Shown one piece after another: positions 26,137-34,064 of a DNA stretch of 64,000 nucleotides. Below the pieces are notes generated by a model. That model had not been told where the DNA came from, searched no databases, and worked only from the letters and a program-made list of their open reading frames with translations. The stretch is from the NCBI RefSeq assembly GCF_042649125.1, contig NZ_JBHRYQ010000001.1, forward strand, positions 248,001 through 312,000, in the 5' to 3' direction. The stretch comes from Leadbetterella lacunae. Its GTDB lineage: Bacteria > Bacteroidota > Bacteroidia > Cytophagales > Spirosomataceae. Both the position numbers and the translations under genes were made by a program. The stretch's first letter is position 1. The number at the start of each line of letters is the position of its first letter.

Positions 26137-27114
26137 TCAATGATCCAGCGGACGTTTTTTTATCATTCCGCCTTTGGTGTCTTTCACGCTATTCATCACT
26201 ATAAACGCTATCGGATCTATTTTCTCAAGTTCAGTGGTTAATTTGTTTTGTTCCAAGCGAGTTATAACGGTATATATTATCTCCGCATCAATGGTTTCGC
26301 CTCGTTTGCCAAAACCTTTCTTGCCGTTGTAAATTGTTACGCCTCGTCCCATTTTATTGATTATCATCTCTCGTATTTCGTCGCTATTGCCTGAAACTAT
26401 CGTCACGCCGATGTATTCCTCTATTCCTTCTACTATAAAATCCAAGGTTTTGGATGCCGCCAAATACGTAATCATGGAATATAAAGCTACCTCTATTCCC
26501 AAAAAATAGGCCGCCACACTAAATATCACCACGTTTATGGTGATAATTACGTCGCCAATTGTAGCTCCGACTTTTCTGCTCAAATATATCGCAAGCACCT
26601 CTGTTCCGTCTATTACCGCTCCGCCTCTTATAGAAAAACCGATACCAGCACCTAGAAAAAAACCTCCGAAAACTGCTACCAAAAGGTTGTCATTGGTCAC
26701 GTTAGGGAAAGTCACCGTGGCCAACACCAGCGACAAACCCGCTATGGCCATAGACGTCCGAAACGCAAATCTGCTACCCACCACATGATAGCCCATCACT
26801 ACAAACGGAAGATTTACACAGATAATCAGATAGTGAAGTGGAATTTTGGTCAAAGCCGAAATTAATAATGACACACCGGTGGCTCCGCCGTCTATAAAGT
26901 GGTTGGTTAGCAAGAAACCTTTAAAGCCAAATGCCGCCAAAAATACACCTATAGTAATCAGGAAAAGGTTTTTAACCTCTCGCCTAAACATAATTTGGAA
27001 GGTTCGATACCCCCGCATAAGTTCAAATTTTGTGTATTTTCGCTTCGCAATGCCATTTTCTTTTCGGTCACGCAGTACGGTTTTAGTGACGACTTTTATC
27101 CAAAATGAATTCAT
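26137..27114 (-). CDS. YitT-family membrane protein (DUF161/DUF2179)
   Basis: A 325-residue inner-membrane protein. The first hydrophobic helix begins about residue 49 (LFLITIGVFLAAFGFKGFLL), followed by the family motif FIDGGATGVSLLI, four further helices and GAGIGFSIRGGAVIDGTEVL. The C-terminal soluble DUF2179 domain reads GRGVTIYNGKKGFGKRGETI. The basic N-terminal extension of about 45 residues is unusual, and the start may instead be Met42 (26991, MFRREVKN), closer to typical lengths. The function of the family is not established. It is convergent with the receptor gene. Confidence 0.88.
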   Translation of the reverse strand: MNSFWIKVVTKTVLRDRKENGIAKRKYTKFELMRGYRTFQIMFRREVKNLFLITIGVFLAAFGFKGFLLTNHFIDGGATGVSLLISALTKIPLHYLIICVNLPFVVMGYHVVGSRFAFRTSMAIAGLSLVLATVTFPNVTNDNLLVAVFGGFFLGAGIGFSIRGGAVIDGTEVLAIYLSRKVGATIGDVIITINVVIFSVAAYFLGIEVALYSMITYLAASKTLDFIVEGIEEYIGVTIVSGNSDEIREMIINKMGRGVTIYNGKKGFGKRGETIDAEIIYTVITRLEQNKLTTELEKIDPIAFIVMNSVKDTKGGMIKKRPLDH

Positions 27115-27421
27115 ATTTTTCTAGTGGCTATTTGTAATTTTTATAACTTTTGTTTTTCTCAAAATGTACAACAAAAGCCTTTTTTCTCCGATTTTATAAC
27201 TGAACAGATTTCCTAAACCAAATTTACAAAATCAGTAGGCTAATCTTACATTCTCTTTTAACTTAAAACGTACATTTTAATCTAATTTTTATAACGACAA
27301 CCTCCAATGTTTTCAGAATTCCTTAATATCAATTTTTATTCTTCCAAAAGTTCAATTCACGCTTTAAGACAAATCAAAAGATAGGTCAAATGTGCAATTT
27401 TTTCTCCTTTAAAAAGCTTCC
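27115..27421. other. Intergenic region, no gene seen
   Basis: AT-rich sequence between the YitT and DinB-family genes. I see no RNA gene, terminator or coding sequence; it probably carries the YitT promoter. Confidence 0.5.
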
Positions 27422-27877
27422 TCACAAAAACTTTCTGATATTCAGCATCATGCCCAAGTGCATGCCTTCGTGGTAGTTATTAAACTCAAAAGCATCAGCC
27501 ACCGTAGCCAAATTAAAGCCCGTGCCGGTAGTCCGCTCATTGTATCGCTCAAACTTACCCGCCGCAAAGTCCGCCTCCGTTTGTGGAATCACCGAAAGTA
27601 GTAAATCTTTCAATACCGATACCTGCTGTTCAGTTGTTTGTCCGCTCGGTTTAGTGCCAGGTTTATACAATTCCATTAACTCAACGGGTATGTTTGCTTC
27701 CAAACCACAACCCCTGTAAATAAGCGATTGCTGAGCCACCACTATGTGCCCTAAGTTCCAAACCAAGTTATTGCTAAAACCGGCTGGTGTAAGGTTAAGC
27801 TGCTCAATGTTGTAATTTTCAATAAGGTCCGAAATGATTTTTCGATTTGTTTTCCAGATTTTTAAAGTGGCTTCCAT
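27422..27877 (-). CDS. DinB-family protein
   Basis: A 151-residue helical-bundle protein of the DinB/YfiT metal-binding superfamily. Candidate metal-ligand histidines lie in NLVWNLGHIVVAQQ and in FNNYHEGMHLGMML, the two places expected for the three-histidine site. Family members include thiol-dependent transferases, for example bacillithiol or mycothiol-type S-transferases, but most are uncharacterised. It appears to be a single-gene unit. Confidence 0.88.
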   Translation of the reverse strand: MEATLKIWKTNRKIISDLIENYNIEQLNLTPAGFSNNLVWNLGHIVVAQQSLIYRGCGLEANIPVELMELYKPGTKPSGQTTEQQVSVLKDLLLSVIPQTEADFAAGKFERYNERTTGTGFNLATVADAFEFNNYHEGMHLGMMLNIRKFL

Positions 27878-27922
27878 GTGTTTTATTTTTTATTTGGGCA
27901 GCCGGGCAGGCTCTCGGCACTC

Positions 27923-27964
27923 GCTCTTTTATTCGGCGGCTATCGCCAGCCAAATAAAAGGAGC
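27923..27964. repeat. REP-like palindrome upstream of the decayed RAYT copy
   Basis: A long imperfect inverted repeat: TTTTATTcGGCGGC (27927-27940) faces GCCaGCCaAATAAAA (27945-27959) around TATC, with outer GCTC and GAGC ends. It lies in a non-coding GC-rich patch about 160 bases before a RAYT fragment. RAYT transposases are known to be linked to such palindromes (REP elements). Confidence 0.55.
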
Positions 27965-28124
27965 TCAAACAAAGCCTCCATCCTTGCTGCAATGTACAAG
28001 TGTTAAAATAACCCAATTTTCAAAAGTAAGATTCCTTTTAATAGCGGGTGTTTTTTTTTGGTATTTAAATTGGAGATTTCAGAATATCAAATCTTAAGCA
28101 AATACCATATCTATAATTATGAGA

Positions 28125-28457
28125 GATGGGCCAAATCGCTGAAAAATATTGGTATGAAATACCTGAACATTTCCCATTTGTAAAATTGGAGGCATTTGTG
28201 ATAATGCCCAATCATGTGCATGGAATTATCGTGATTGATAATACAAATGAAGGCATGGCTGCTAATAATTCAGATAATGCTGAAAAATTAATATTGAAAT
28301 CAATAATTCAAATACCACCCCACACGCAGTACAGACGCCCGACTCGGGCGTCTCTGCGTGTGGAATCATTTAATTCCCATTGCAGAATCATTTGAAAAAT
28401 TCCGGAATTATATAAATACTAATCGCAAAAAATAGATTGATGATAAATTTTGCACGT
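28125..28457 (+). pseudogene. Decayed RAYT (REP-associated transposase) fragment
   Basis: This stretch is nearly identical to the middle of the intact RAYT gene at 30419-31102 (the block encoding MGQIAEKYWYEIPEHF and PNHVHGIIVID). The 5' third is missing, the reading frame shifts around the palindrome, and about 190 bases after the palindrome are deleted before the 3' end resumes (TCATTTGAAAAATTCCGG). It cannot encode a working transposase. The last open stretch ends at 28395, and recognisable similarity continues to about 28457. Confidence 0.85.
28321..28362. repeat. 42-bp palindrome inside the RAYT fragment
   Basis: CACACGCAG ... AGACGCCCGA c TCGGGCGTCT CTGCGTGTG: the two arms match over 19 bases with only a TAC interruption on the left side. 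It is identical to the palindrome at 30795-30836 in the intact RAYT gene. Confidence 0.85.
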
Positions 28458-28688
28458 GACGAAATACGAAATTTATTATTTGATATGAATATTTCCATAA
28501 TTGCCAATTCACTAAAATATTCTTAAAATCAATGGCATTTTTTTTTAATATGTAGAAGAATAGAATAAGTAAAATAAAAAAAATCAAAGAAAAATAATTG
28601 GTATAATCATTGAAGCAAATTCTTTTGATACGAGTCAAAATAGATCGTTTTTTATCTTACTTGGTATTAGGTGTTTTTTTAAAAATTA

Positions 28689-29432
28689 ATGATAAAACTA
28701 TTGTTTCCTGTGAGAAAATCTAAAGCATACATCTTTCTAATATTTGTTTTCATCCTTTCTTTAGGATGTATAAATGAAAAATATGTTTCTAAAAACTATG
28801 TTCCAATAAATAAAAATACGATTGGTTTTTTAAAACCTTTAAGCCATATAGAACTCATAACCGAAAAGAATTTATTAGTTTATGACCGCGATATATCTTC
28901 AAAAGCATCAGATATTTTAATGCCCAAAATTTATGATATTATGGGAGAAAACAAGAAAAAGAAACAAGTTTTCCTGGGAAAAGATGTTTTAGAAGATCTA
29001 GCTAAAAGAATATCGAGTTTAGAGTTAAGTTTAAGTAAAGCACAAGACAAAAAAGGGAGAGAAGACATAATTGGGTCATTTATTTTGCCTGAGTCATATT
29101 CATTACTTTTTTCGGAAAATAATATTGATCAGTTGGTGATTTCTCAAATCGAAGGTTTTACAAGAACCAAGGCAAATTTTAGAAGTGAATTAGTTAAAAA
29201 TATCAGTGCACAAGTTGTAACTTTAGGGGTGTATCGACCCGTATCGTACAAAGCGAATACTACCTTACATGTTTGGGTAATTAACGCTCATTCGAGGAAA
29301 ATTGATTTCCGAAATATGAATAGTAATTACACAGAACCCTTGGATGAATATCATCTAACAAATAATGTTTGTGAAGTCATGCAAGGCATGTTTTCTTATA
29401 AATCAGAGCTTGGTCAATGCTTTCATTATTGA
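28689..29432 (+). CDS. Putative lipoprotein of unknown function
   Basis: A 247-residue protein I do not recognise. The N-terminus has a basic start (MIKLLFPVRKSKAY), a hydrophobic stretch and a lipobox LSLGC (Cys27), so it is probably an outer- or inner-membrane lipoprotein. The body is charged, with a helical segment around KRISSLELSLSKAQDKKGRE and mixed strands later. It is followed after 95 bases by another lipoprotein gene (archaemetzincin-like), and the codon use of both is strongly AT-biased. The low-GC context between RAYT copies suggests accessory DNA. Confidence 0.6.
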   Translation: MIKLLFPVRKSKAYIFLIFVFILSLGCINEKYVSKNYVPINKNTIGFLKPLSHIELITEKNLLVYDRDISSKASDILMPKIYDIMGENKKKKQVFLGKDVLEDLAKRISSLELSLSKAQDKKGREDIIGSFILPESYSLLFSENNIDQLVISQIEGFTRTKANFRSELVKNISAQVVTLGVYRPVSYKANTTLHVWVINAHSRKIDFRNMNSNYTEPLDEYHLTNNVCEVMQGMFSYKSELGQCFHY

Positions 29433-29527
29433 ATAATTCTTAGTATGCTAACCTTTAAAAATACGAATTTCTATATTTATAATTATATTATTTTAAATCG
29501 GCGAAAACTTTTAAAGTTTAAGCATAA

Positions 29528-30172
29528 ATGAAATCGAAGTACGTACACTTAGTTTTTGTAATTTTTGGACTTTGGTTTATTTCCTGTTCTAGTGATATTC
29601 CCGATTCTAAAAAGGTAATTGTCATTCAGCCATTCGGTGATTTTAAAACATCTATATCAAAGGAAGTTTATCGTCAAATAAAAAAAATATACCCAGCTAC
29701 AGTATTAAAGAAGTCTGTTTTACTTCCCCAGCAAGCGTATTATGCTCCACGCAATCGCTATCGAGCTGATAGTCTTATACGATTTTTAGGTCAGAATAAT
29801 AAAGGAGATTCAATAGTGATTGGCTTGACAAATAAAGACATTAGTACCACAAAAGGGAAAACTGCAGATTGGGGAGTTATGGGTTTAGGGTATTGTCCGG
29901 GAAGGTCGTGCGTAGTGTCTACATTTAGGTTATCAAATAAAAATGCGGCTGAACAGTTTTATAAAGTGGCTATTCATGAGCTAGGACACACACAAGGACT
30001 AAAACATTGCCCTATTAAAAACTGCTTCATGCGAGATGCAGAAGGAGGAAATCATTGCCCTATTAAAAACTGCTTCATGCGAGATGCAGAAGGAGGAAAT
30101 CATTTGAATGAAGAAATTGGCTTTTGCAATGCTTGTAAGCAAACACTTTTGGAGCGTGGTTGGCTATTATAA
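29528..30172 (+). CDS. Archaemetzincin-like zinc metalloprotease lipoprotein with internal duplication
   Basis: A 214-residue protein with lipobox FISC (Cys20). It contains the archaemetzincin signature H-E-x-x-H-x-x-G-x3-C-x4-C-x-M: His150-Glu151, His154, Gly157, Cys161, Cys166, Met168, plus a final C-x-x-C at 200-203. The signature binds the catalytic zinc (HExxH) and a structural zinc (cysteines). Uniquely, the 16-residue block starting HCPIKNCFMRDAEGGN is present twice in tandem, identical at the DNA level. This puts an extra C-x4-C-x-M and 16 residues between the Met-turn and the final C-x-x-C. Activity after the insertion is uncertain. Confidence 0.85.
   Translation: MKSKYVHLVFVIFGLWFISCSSDIPDSKKVIVIQPFGDFKTSISKEVYRQIKKIYPATVLKKSVLLPQQAYYAPRNRYRADSLIRFLGQNNKGDSIVIGLTNKDISTTKGKTADWGVMGLGYCPGRSCVVSTFRLSNKNAAEQFYKVAIHELGHTQGLKHCPIKNCFMRDAEGGNHCPIKNCFMRDAEGGNHLNEEIGFCNACKQTLLERGWLL
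30005..30100 (+). repeat. Perfect 48-bp tandem duplication within the archaemetzincin gene
   Basis: Copies at 30005-30052 and 30053-30100 are identical, each 16 codons from CATTGCCCT to GGAGGAAAT. The third repeat start is only CAT. Zero divergence indicates a recent or gene-converted event. Confidence 0.97.
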
Positions 30173-30418
30173 TTTTGATTTAGTTTCTATTTTTATTGGT
30201 AATGCTTTGGTTTTTAATCATTTAGCCACCTGTTTGATCTATTTTCTTCTTTTCTTGCTTTTGATAATTATATAAAAAAGTGCATTTTTGTTAAAAGAAT
30301 GTATACGATTTCATTTCGAAACTATCTTATTTCGACCGCACAATGAAGCTCGTTAAATCGGAGGAATCTCTTTCAGATAGCTTCTTGAAATTTTAAAATA
30401 ATCCAAACAATAAAACAA

Positions 30419-31102
30419 ATGGCAGATAAATTTAAAAACAAATACCGAATTCCATCTTCCAGACTACAAACATGGGACTACGCTGCAAATGGTTTATATT
30501 TTGTGACGATATGCACCGCAAATCGGGAACATTTTTTTGGTGATATAAAGACAGCTGATTTTGAGGAAATAAACTCAAATTCAACCCCTTACTTAAAATT
30601 ATCCGAAATGGGCCAAATCGCTGAAAAATATTGGTATGAAATTCCCGAACATTTCCCATTTGTAAAATTGGAGGCATTTGTGATAATGCCCAATCATGTG
30701 CATGGAATTATCGTGATTGATAATACAGATGATGGCATTGCTAAAAAATCATCTGATTCGAAAAAAAATGAAATCAATAATTCGGATACCACCCCACACG
30801 CAGTACAGACGCCCGACTCGGGCGTCTCTGCGTGTGCAATGGGGACGGATTTGGCATCTTCCAATACGAAATCCACCCAAACCGCCGCGGCATCCGAAAA
30901 ATGGAAACCCGGAACTTTAGGCGTGATTATAAACCAATATAAACGTATTGTGACCATAAAATCGCGGGAAATCCATGCTGATTTTGGATGGCAATCTCGA
31001 TTTCACGATCATATAATTCGTGATGCAGGATCATTTGAAAGAATTAGAAATTACATAATCAATAATCCCCAAAAATGGATTGAAGACAAATTTTATACAT
31101 AG
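30419..31102 (+). CDS. REP-associated tyrosine transposase (RAYT, IS200-like HUH family)
   Basis: A 227-residue, apparently intact Y1 transposase-like protein. The N-terminal half has YFVTICTANREHFFGDI and the HUH motif PNHVHGIIVID (two metal-binding histidines). The C-terminal half has GTLGVIINQYKRIVTIKSRE with a candidate catalytic Tyr, and FHDHIIRDAGSFERIRNYI. RAYTs are usually single domesticated genes that process nearby REP palindromes. A 42-bp palindrome lies in frame within this gene, between the two halves, encoding HAVQTPDSGVSAC. A decayed copy lies 2.3 kb upstream. Confidence 0.92.
   Translation: MADKFKNKYRIPSSRLQTWDYAANGLYFVTICTANREHFFGDIKTADFEEINSNSTPYLKLSEMGQIAEKYWYEIPEHFPFVKLEAFVIMPNHVHGIIVIDNTDDGIAKKSSDSKKNEINNSDTTPHAVQTPDSGVSACAMGTDLASSNTKSTQTAAASEKWKPGTLGVIINQYKRIVTIKSREIHADFGWQSRFHDHIIRDAGSFERIRNYIINNPQKWIEDKFYT
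30795..30836. repeat. 42-bp palindrome embedded in frame in the RAYT gene
   Basis: Same palindrome as at 28321-28362 (arms CACACGCAG/CTGCGTGTG and AGACGCCCGA/TCGGGCGTCT). It is 42 bases, a multiple of three, and so leaves the RAYT frame open. Confidence 0.85.
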
Positions 31103-31254
31103 CCAATTTTATATTTCGTTTTACTTACCGTGTTTACTTTAAGCTTTATTATTGCGGATATTAACAAGTATTTTTTAGATTTTTAAAAAGAAAAGTACTT
31201 TTCAAAAAATGAGCATTTAAATTATTTGTTAGTTTTAAGATATATTAAATAAAA

Positions 31255-31773
31255 ATGGAAAAAATGGAAGTACAAAAAGCCGAAATCTCTGATTTAGAAA
31301 TCATTAAAAACATAGGCAGGCTAACATTTTTTGAGACATTTGCAGAAGTTAATACTGAGGCAGATATGAACACCTATTTGGATAAAAGCTTCTCTGATGA
31401 AAAGTTAAAAGAAGAACTTTTAGATCCTAATTCTGAGTTTTATTTTGTTTTAGATGACGAAAAAGTAATTGGTTATTTGAAGATTAATTTTGGAAGTTCT
31501 CAAACCGAACAAAAGGATAAAAATAGCCTAGAGATTGAGAGAATATACGTTTTAAAGGAATATCATGGGAAAAAAGTGGGGCAAGTGTTGTATGACTGTG
31601 CCTTGAAAATTGCTAAAGAAAAGCAGGTTGAATTTGTATGGCTAGGTGTTTGGGAGAAAAACCCAAGGGCTATAAGTTTTTATACAAAAAACGGGTTTGA
31701 AGCTTTTGATAAGCATGTTTTTGTTTTAGGCACCGATGAACAAACAGATATAATGATGAAACTAACCTTATAG
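31255..31773 (+). CDS. GNAT-family N-acetyltransferase
   Basis: A 172-residue single-domain acetyltransferase of the GNAT fold. The acetyl-CoA-binding motif A is IERIYVLKEYHGKKVGQVLY (Q/R-x-x-G-x-G/A region), preceded by the strand VIGYLKINF. Motif B is VWLGVWEKNPRAISFYTKNG, typical of the ribosomal-protein or small-molecule acetyltransferase group. The substrate cannot be predicted. It is separated by 64 bases from the next gene and looks like a stand-alone or loosely linked gene. Confidence 0.9.
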   Translation: MEKMEVQKAEISDLEIIKNIGRLTFFETFAEVNTEADMNTYLDKSFSDEKLKEELLDPNSEFYFVLDDEKVIGYLKINFGSSQTEQKDKNSLEIERIYVLKEYHGKKVGQVLYDCALKIAKEKQVEFVWLGVWEKNPRAISFYTKNGFEAFDKHVFVLGTDEQTDIMMKLTL

Positions 31774-31837
31774 TCATTAAGTGTGTTTTTTAGTTTAATT
31801 CTGTTTTTTTCTATCGAATTCAAAACCCAAACCGAAA

Positions 31838-32200
31838 ATGACAAATAAAGAAAAAGCGATCTCGTTTTTAACACTTGCTGGCACAGGTATGGTGCAAGAG
31901 GCCTATGAAGCTTATGTGAGCCCTGATTTTATACATCACAACCAATATTTTGCGGGCGACCGTGAATCACTAAAAGTGGCGATGGAAGAGGCTCACCAAA
32001 ACAGTCCCAACACAGGAATTGAAATTAAAAAGGTATATGAAGATGGTTTGACTGTAATCACGCATTCGCACGTGGTTAAAACCGATATGGAAATTGCGGT
32101 TTTGCATATTTTTAGATTTGAAGAGGGCAAAATAGTAGAGCTTTGGGATTTAGGTCAGGTTATGGATGCCAATTCACCGAATGAAAATGGGGCTTTTTAA
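31838..32200 (+). CDS. NTF2-like / SnoaL-like family protein
   Basis: A 120-residue protein of the SnoaL-like polyketide cyclase/NTF2 fold: helix KEKAISFLTLAGTGMVQEAY, then YVSPDFIHHNQYFAGDRESL, and strands ending in FRFEEGKIVELWDLGQVMDA. Small cytosolic members bind hydrophobic ligands or catalyse isomerase-type reactions. The actual ligand is unknown. It is followed after 37 bases by a LysE-type exporter gene on the same strand, but no functional tie is evident. Confidence 0.88.
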   Translation: MTNKEKAISFLTLAGTGMVQEAYEAYVSPDFIHHNQYFAGDRESLKVAMEEAHQNSPNTGIEIKKVYEDGLTVITHSHVVKTDMEIAVLHIFRFEEGKIVELWDLGQVMDANSPNENGAF

Positions 32201-32237
32201 ATTCAATCGTAGTTCATTTTTCAATCATTAAGGATTT

Positions 32238-32870
32238 ATGTTTGGAATTATAAATTTCGGAGCATTTTTGTTTGCAGGTATATTGCTAAACTTGACACCA
32301 GGTGCTGACACTATGTATATATTAGGGCGGAGTATTTCTCAAGGTAAAAAAGCCGGAATTTTGTCTGCACTCGGCATTTCTACCGGCTCCATCTTTCACA
32401 TAGTTTTTGCCACTTTAGGTCTGTCAATTTTATTGGCTCAGTCTGCTTTGGCTTTCGAAATTGTAAAATATTTAGGAGCAGCGTATTTGATTTTTTTAGG
32501 AGTCAAATTATTCATTCAAAAAAGCTCAAAAGGTTTTAAGTTAGACCTAGAACCCCAAACCATCAATTACAGAAAAGTATATCTTTCGGGAGTATTAACT
32601 AATGTTTTAAATCCTAAAGTAGCCTTGTTTTTCTTGGCTTTTTTACCACAATTCATCGATCCAAACTATGTAAAAAGTCCAGTACCTTTTCTGATACTCG
32701 GGCTTACTTTCTTGCTCACGGGTACTATCTGGTGCCTTATTTTAGCAATTTTCGCCTCAAAACTTTCAAACAAAATCAGGCAAAACTATAAAATCAAAAC
32801 ATGGATAGACCAAGTAACGGGCTGTGTCTTTATTTTGCTAGGTATTAAATTGGCGTTTTCGGAGAGGTAA
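32238..32870 (+). CDS. LysE/RhtB-family amino acid exporter
   Basis: A 210-residue inner-membrane protein with five to six hydrophobic helices. Family marks are the N-terminal LNLTPGADTMYILGRSISQG, ALGISTGSIFHIVFATLGLS, and the later GVLTNVLNPKVALFFLAFLP, which is diagnostic of the RhtB branch. It exports amino acids or derivatives by proton exchange. The substrate is not predictable. It is followed after 16 bases by a small gene, perhaps co-transcribed. Confidence 0.92.
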   Translation: MFGIINFGAFLFAGILLNLTPGADTMYILGRSISQGKKAGILSALGISTGSIFHIVFATLGLSILLAQSALAFEIVKYLGAAYLIFLGVKLFIQKSSKGFKLDLEPQTINYRKVYLSGVLTNVLNPKVALFFLAFLPQFIDPNYVKSPVPFLILGLTFLLTGTIWCLILAIFASKLSNKIRQNYKIKTWIDQVTGCVFILLGIKLAFSER

Positions 32871-32886
32871 ATTTTAGAGATTTAAA

Positions 32887-33141
32887 ATGAAAAAGAAATT
32901 TATTCTCTCCATACTATTTTCGTCGGTATTGTTTCTCATTGTAAGATTCAATTTTGGAGTATATGTTCATGATGAATTTTTAGAAAAGCATATATTTCTA
33001 AAACATAGACCAATCTGGAAATGGAGGTTTTATTCCCCGATTCGCCAAAGTGATCAAAAAATAGAGGACTTGTTACCAGAAAAGCAATATGAGCAAAAAA
33101 TGTTCAATGAATTTGTATCGGATCAAAGCTTATCGAGGTAG
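32887..33141 (+). CDS. Small membrane-anchored protein of unknown function
   Basis: An 84-residue protein with one N-terminal hydrophobic helix (about 5-22, FILSILFSSVLFLIVRF) and a basic-aromatic tail containing KHRPIWKWRFYSPI. I do not recognise it. It starts 16 bases after the LysE gene and may be translated from the same transcript. Its start (MKKKFIL) and uninterrupted frame support a real gene. Confidence 0.55.
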   Translation: MKKKFILSILFSSVLFLIVRFNFGVYVHDEFLEKHIFLKHRPIWKWRFYSPIRQSDQKIEDLLPEKQYEQKMFNEFVSDQSLSR

Positions 33142-33275
33142 TCAATCTTTAGCATAAATATTATTTTTACGAAACTAAAAAATTTAATATTCCTCACATT
33201 AAAATCTAAAATGTTTACCTACGAAAATAGTTTAAATAATCGCAGCTGACCTTTACAAATGTTATTTCTATATTA

Positions 33276-33290
33276 GCGTAATATATACGC
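33276..33290. promoter_or_regulatory. NrtR-like operator upstream of the Nudix regulator gene
   Basis: A perfect inverted repeat, GCGTA (33276-33280) and TACGC (33286-33290) around ATATA, directly after a -7-like box TATATTAG (33269-33276), 10 bases before the ATG. The GCGTAAT half is shared with the two sites before the prs gene. Confidence 0.65.
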
Positions 33291-33299
33291 ATATTATTA

Positions 33300-33992
33300 A
33301 TGGAGATTGTACAAAATATTAAAATTGCAGTAGATGCTATAGTTTTTGGTTATTCCGAAAATAAATTGAATGTTTTGCTTATCAAACAAAAGTTTGGAAT
33401 TCTTAAAAACCAATGGGCATTAGTTGGAGGATTCGTAAAAAATGAAGAAACTTTATTTGAGGCGGTAAATAGAGAGTTACTAGAAGAAGCTGGAATTAAA
33501 GTAAACTATTTAGAACAACTTTTTACTTTTGGTGATGATATTAATCGCGACCCAAGGTTTAGGGTTATTTCTATTGCATATTTTGCATTGGTTAATTCAA
33601 CTAAATTAATATTAACTGCAGATACTGATGCCGAAGATGCCAAATGGTTTCCTATTAATGAATTACCTACTTTGGCATTTGATCACCTTGAAATATTACA
33701 AACTGCCAAGGAAAGGCTTCAAAGTAAACTTACATATCAACCAATAGGCTTTGATTTACTTTCGAAAGAGTTCCTTTTTTCTGATCTAGAAAATTTATAT
33801 TGTATTATTTTAGAAAAAGAAATAGATAGGAGGAATTTTAGAAAAAAGATATTGAGCTTTGGGATAGTAGAAGAAACAAATAAGTATGGACTTAAAACTA
33901 AAGGAAGACCTGCGAAGCTTTATAAGTTTAATAAGCTTAAATACAATAAGTTACTAAAAGAGGGTTTTTTGTTTGATATAAATTTTGCGTAA
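33300..33992 (+). CDS. NrtR-like Nudix-domain transcriptional regulator of NAD salvage
   Basis: A 230-residue two-domain protein. The N-terminal Nudix domain (about 8-145) holds the Nudix-box-type segment GGFVKNEETLFEAVNRELLE followed by EAG. The C-terminal region (about 155-230) is a winged helix with KILSFGIVEETN and KTKGRPAKLYKFN, as in NrtR repressors, which sense ADP-ribose-type metabolites through the Nudix domain. It heads an operon-like array for nicotinamide recycling. Palindromes sit in front of its own ATG and across its stop, suggesting autoregulation and control of the downstream genes. Catalytic activity cannot be judged. Confidence 0.88.
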   Translation: MEIVQNIKIAVDAIVFGYSENKLNVLLIKQKFGILKNQWALVGGFVKNEETLFEAVNRELLEEAGIKVNYLEQLFTFGDDINRDPRFRVISIAYFALVNSTKLILTADTDAEDAKWFPINELPTLAFDHLEILQTAKERLQSKLTYQPIGFDLLSKEFLFSDLENLYCIILEKEIDRRNFRKKILSFGIVEETNKYGLKTKGRPAKLYKFNKLKYNKLLKEGFLFDINFA

Positions 33993-34004
33993 TTATTACA
34001 CAAA
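33984..34004. promoter_or_regulatory. NrtR-like operator overlapping the regulator gene's stop codon
   Basis: Left half-site TTTGCGTAAT (33984-33993) and right half-site ATTACACAAA (33995-34004) around one base form a near-perfect palindrome. The TAA stop of the Nudix gene is at 33990-33992, inside it. The same sequence recurs 51 bases downstream. Confidence 0.75.
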
Positions 34005-34007
34005 GTA

Positions 34008-34038
34008 TTTGCTGGTAGAAATAATGATTGTATATTTG
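34008..34038 (+). promoter_or_regulatory. Promoter of the prs-NADAR-macro-nadV operon
   Basis: TTTG (34008-34011), exactly 19 bases, then TATATTTG (34031-34038): a full match to the Bacteroidota promoter pattern. The downstream operator (34035-34055) overlaps the end of the -7 box, so a bound repressor would block it. Confidence 0.78.
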
Positions 34039-34055
34039 CGTAATAATTACACAAA
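34035..34055. promoter_or_regulatory. NrtR-like operator over the prs promoter
   Basis: Left half-site TTTGCGTAAT (34035-34044) and right half-site ATTACACAAA (34046-34055) around one base. It is the same palindrome as at 33984-34004, differing only in the central base, and ends 9 bases before the ATG of the prs gene. Confidence 0.78.
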
Positions 34056-34064
34056 ATAAAAATA

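Noticed and set aside
27834..28097. 87-codon plus-strand frame antisense to the DinB gene start and through the palindrome
   Set aside because: It crosses the REP-like palindrome and the DinB gene in antisense; its composition is that of repeat DNA.
28408..28638. 76-codon minus-strand open frame overlapping the RAYT fragment end
   Set aside because: Low-complexity Phe/Leu/Ile composition from T-rich DNA and overlap with pseudogene sequence; no support for a gene.
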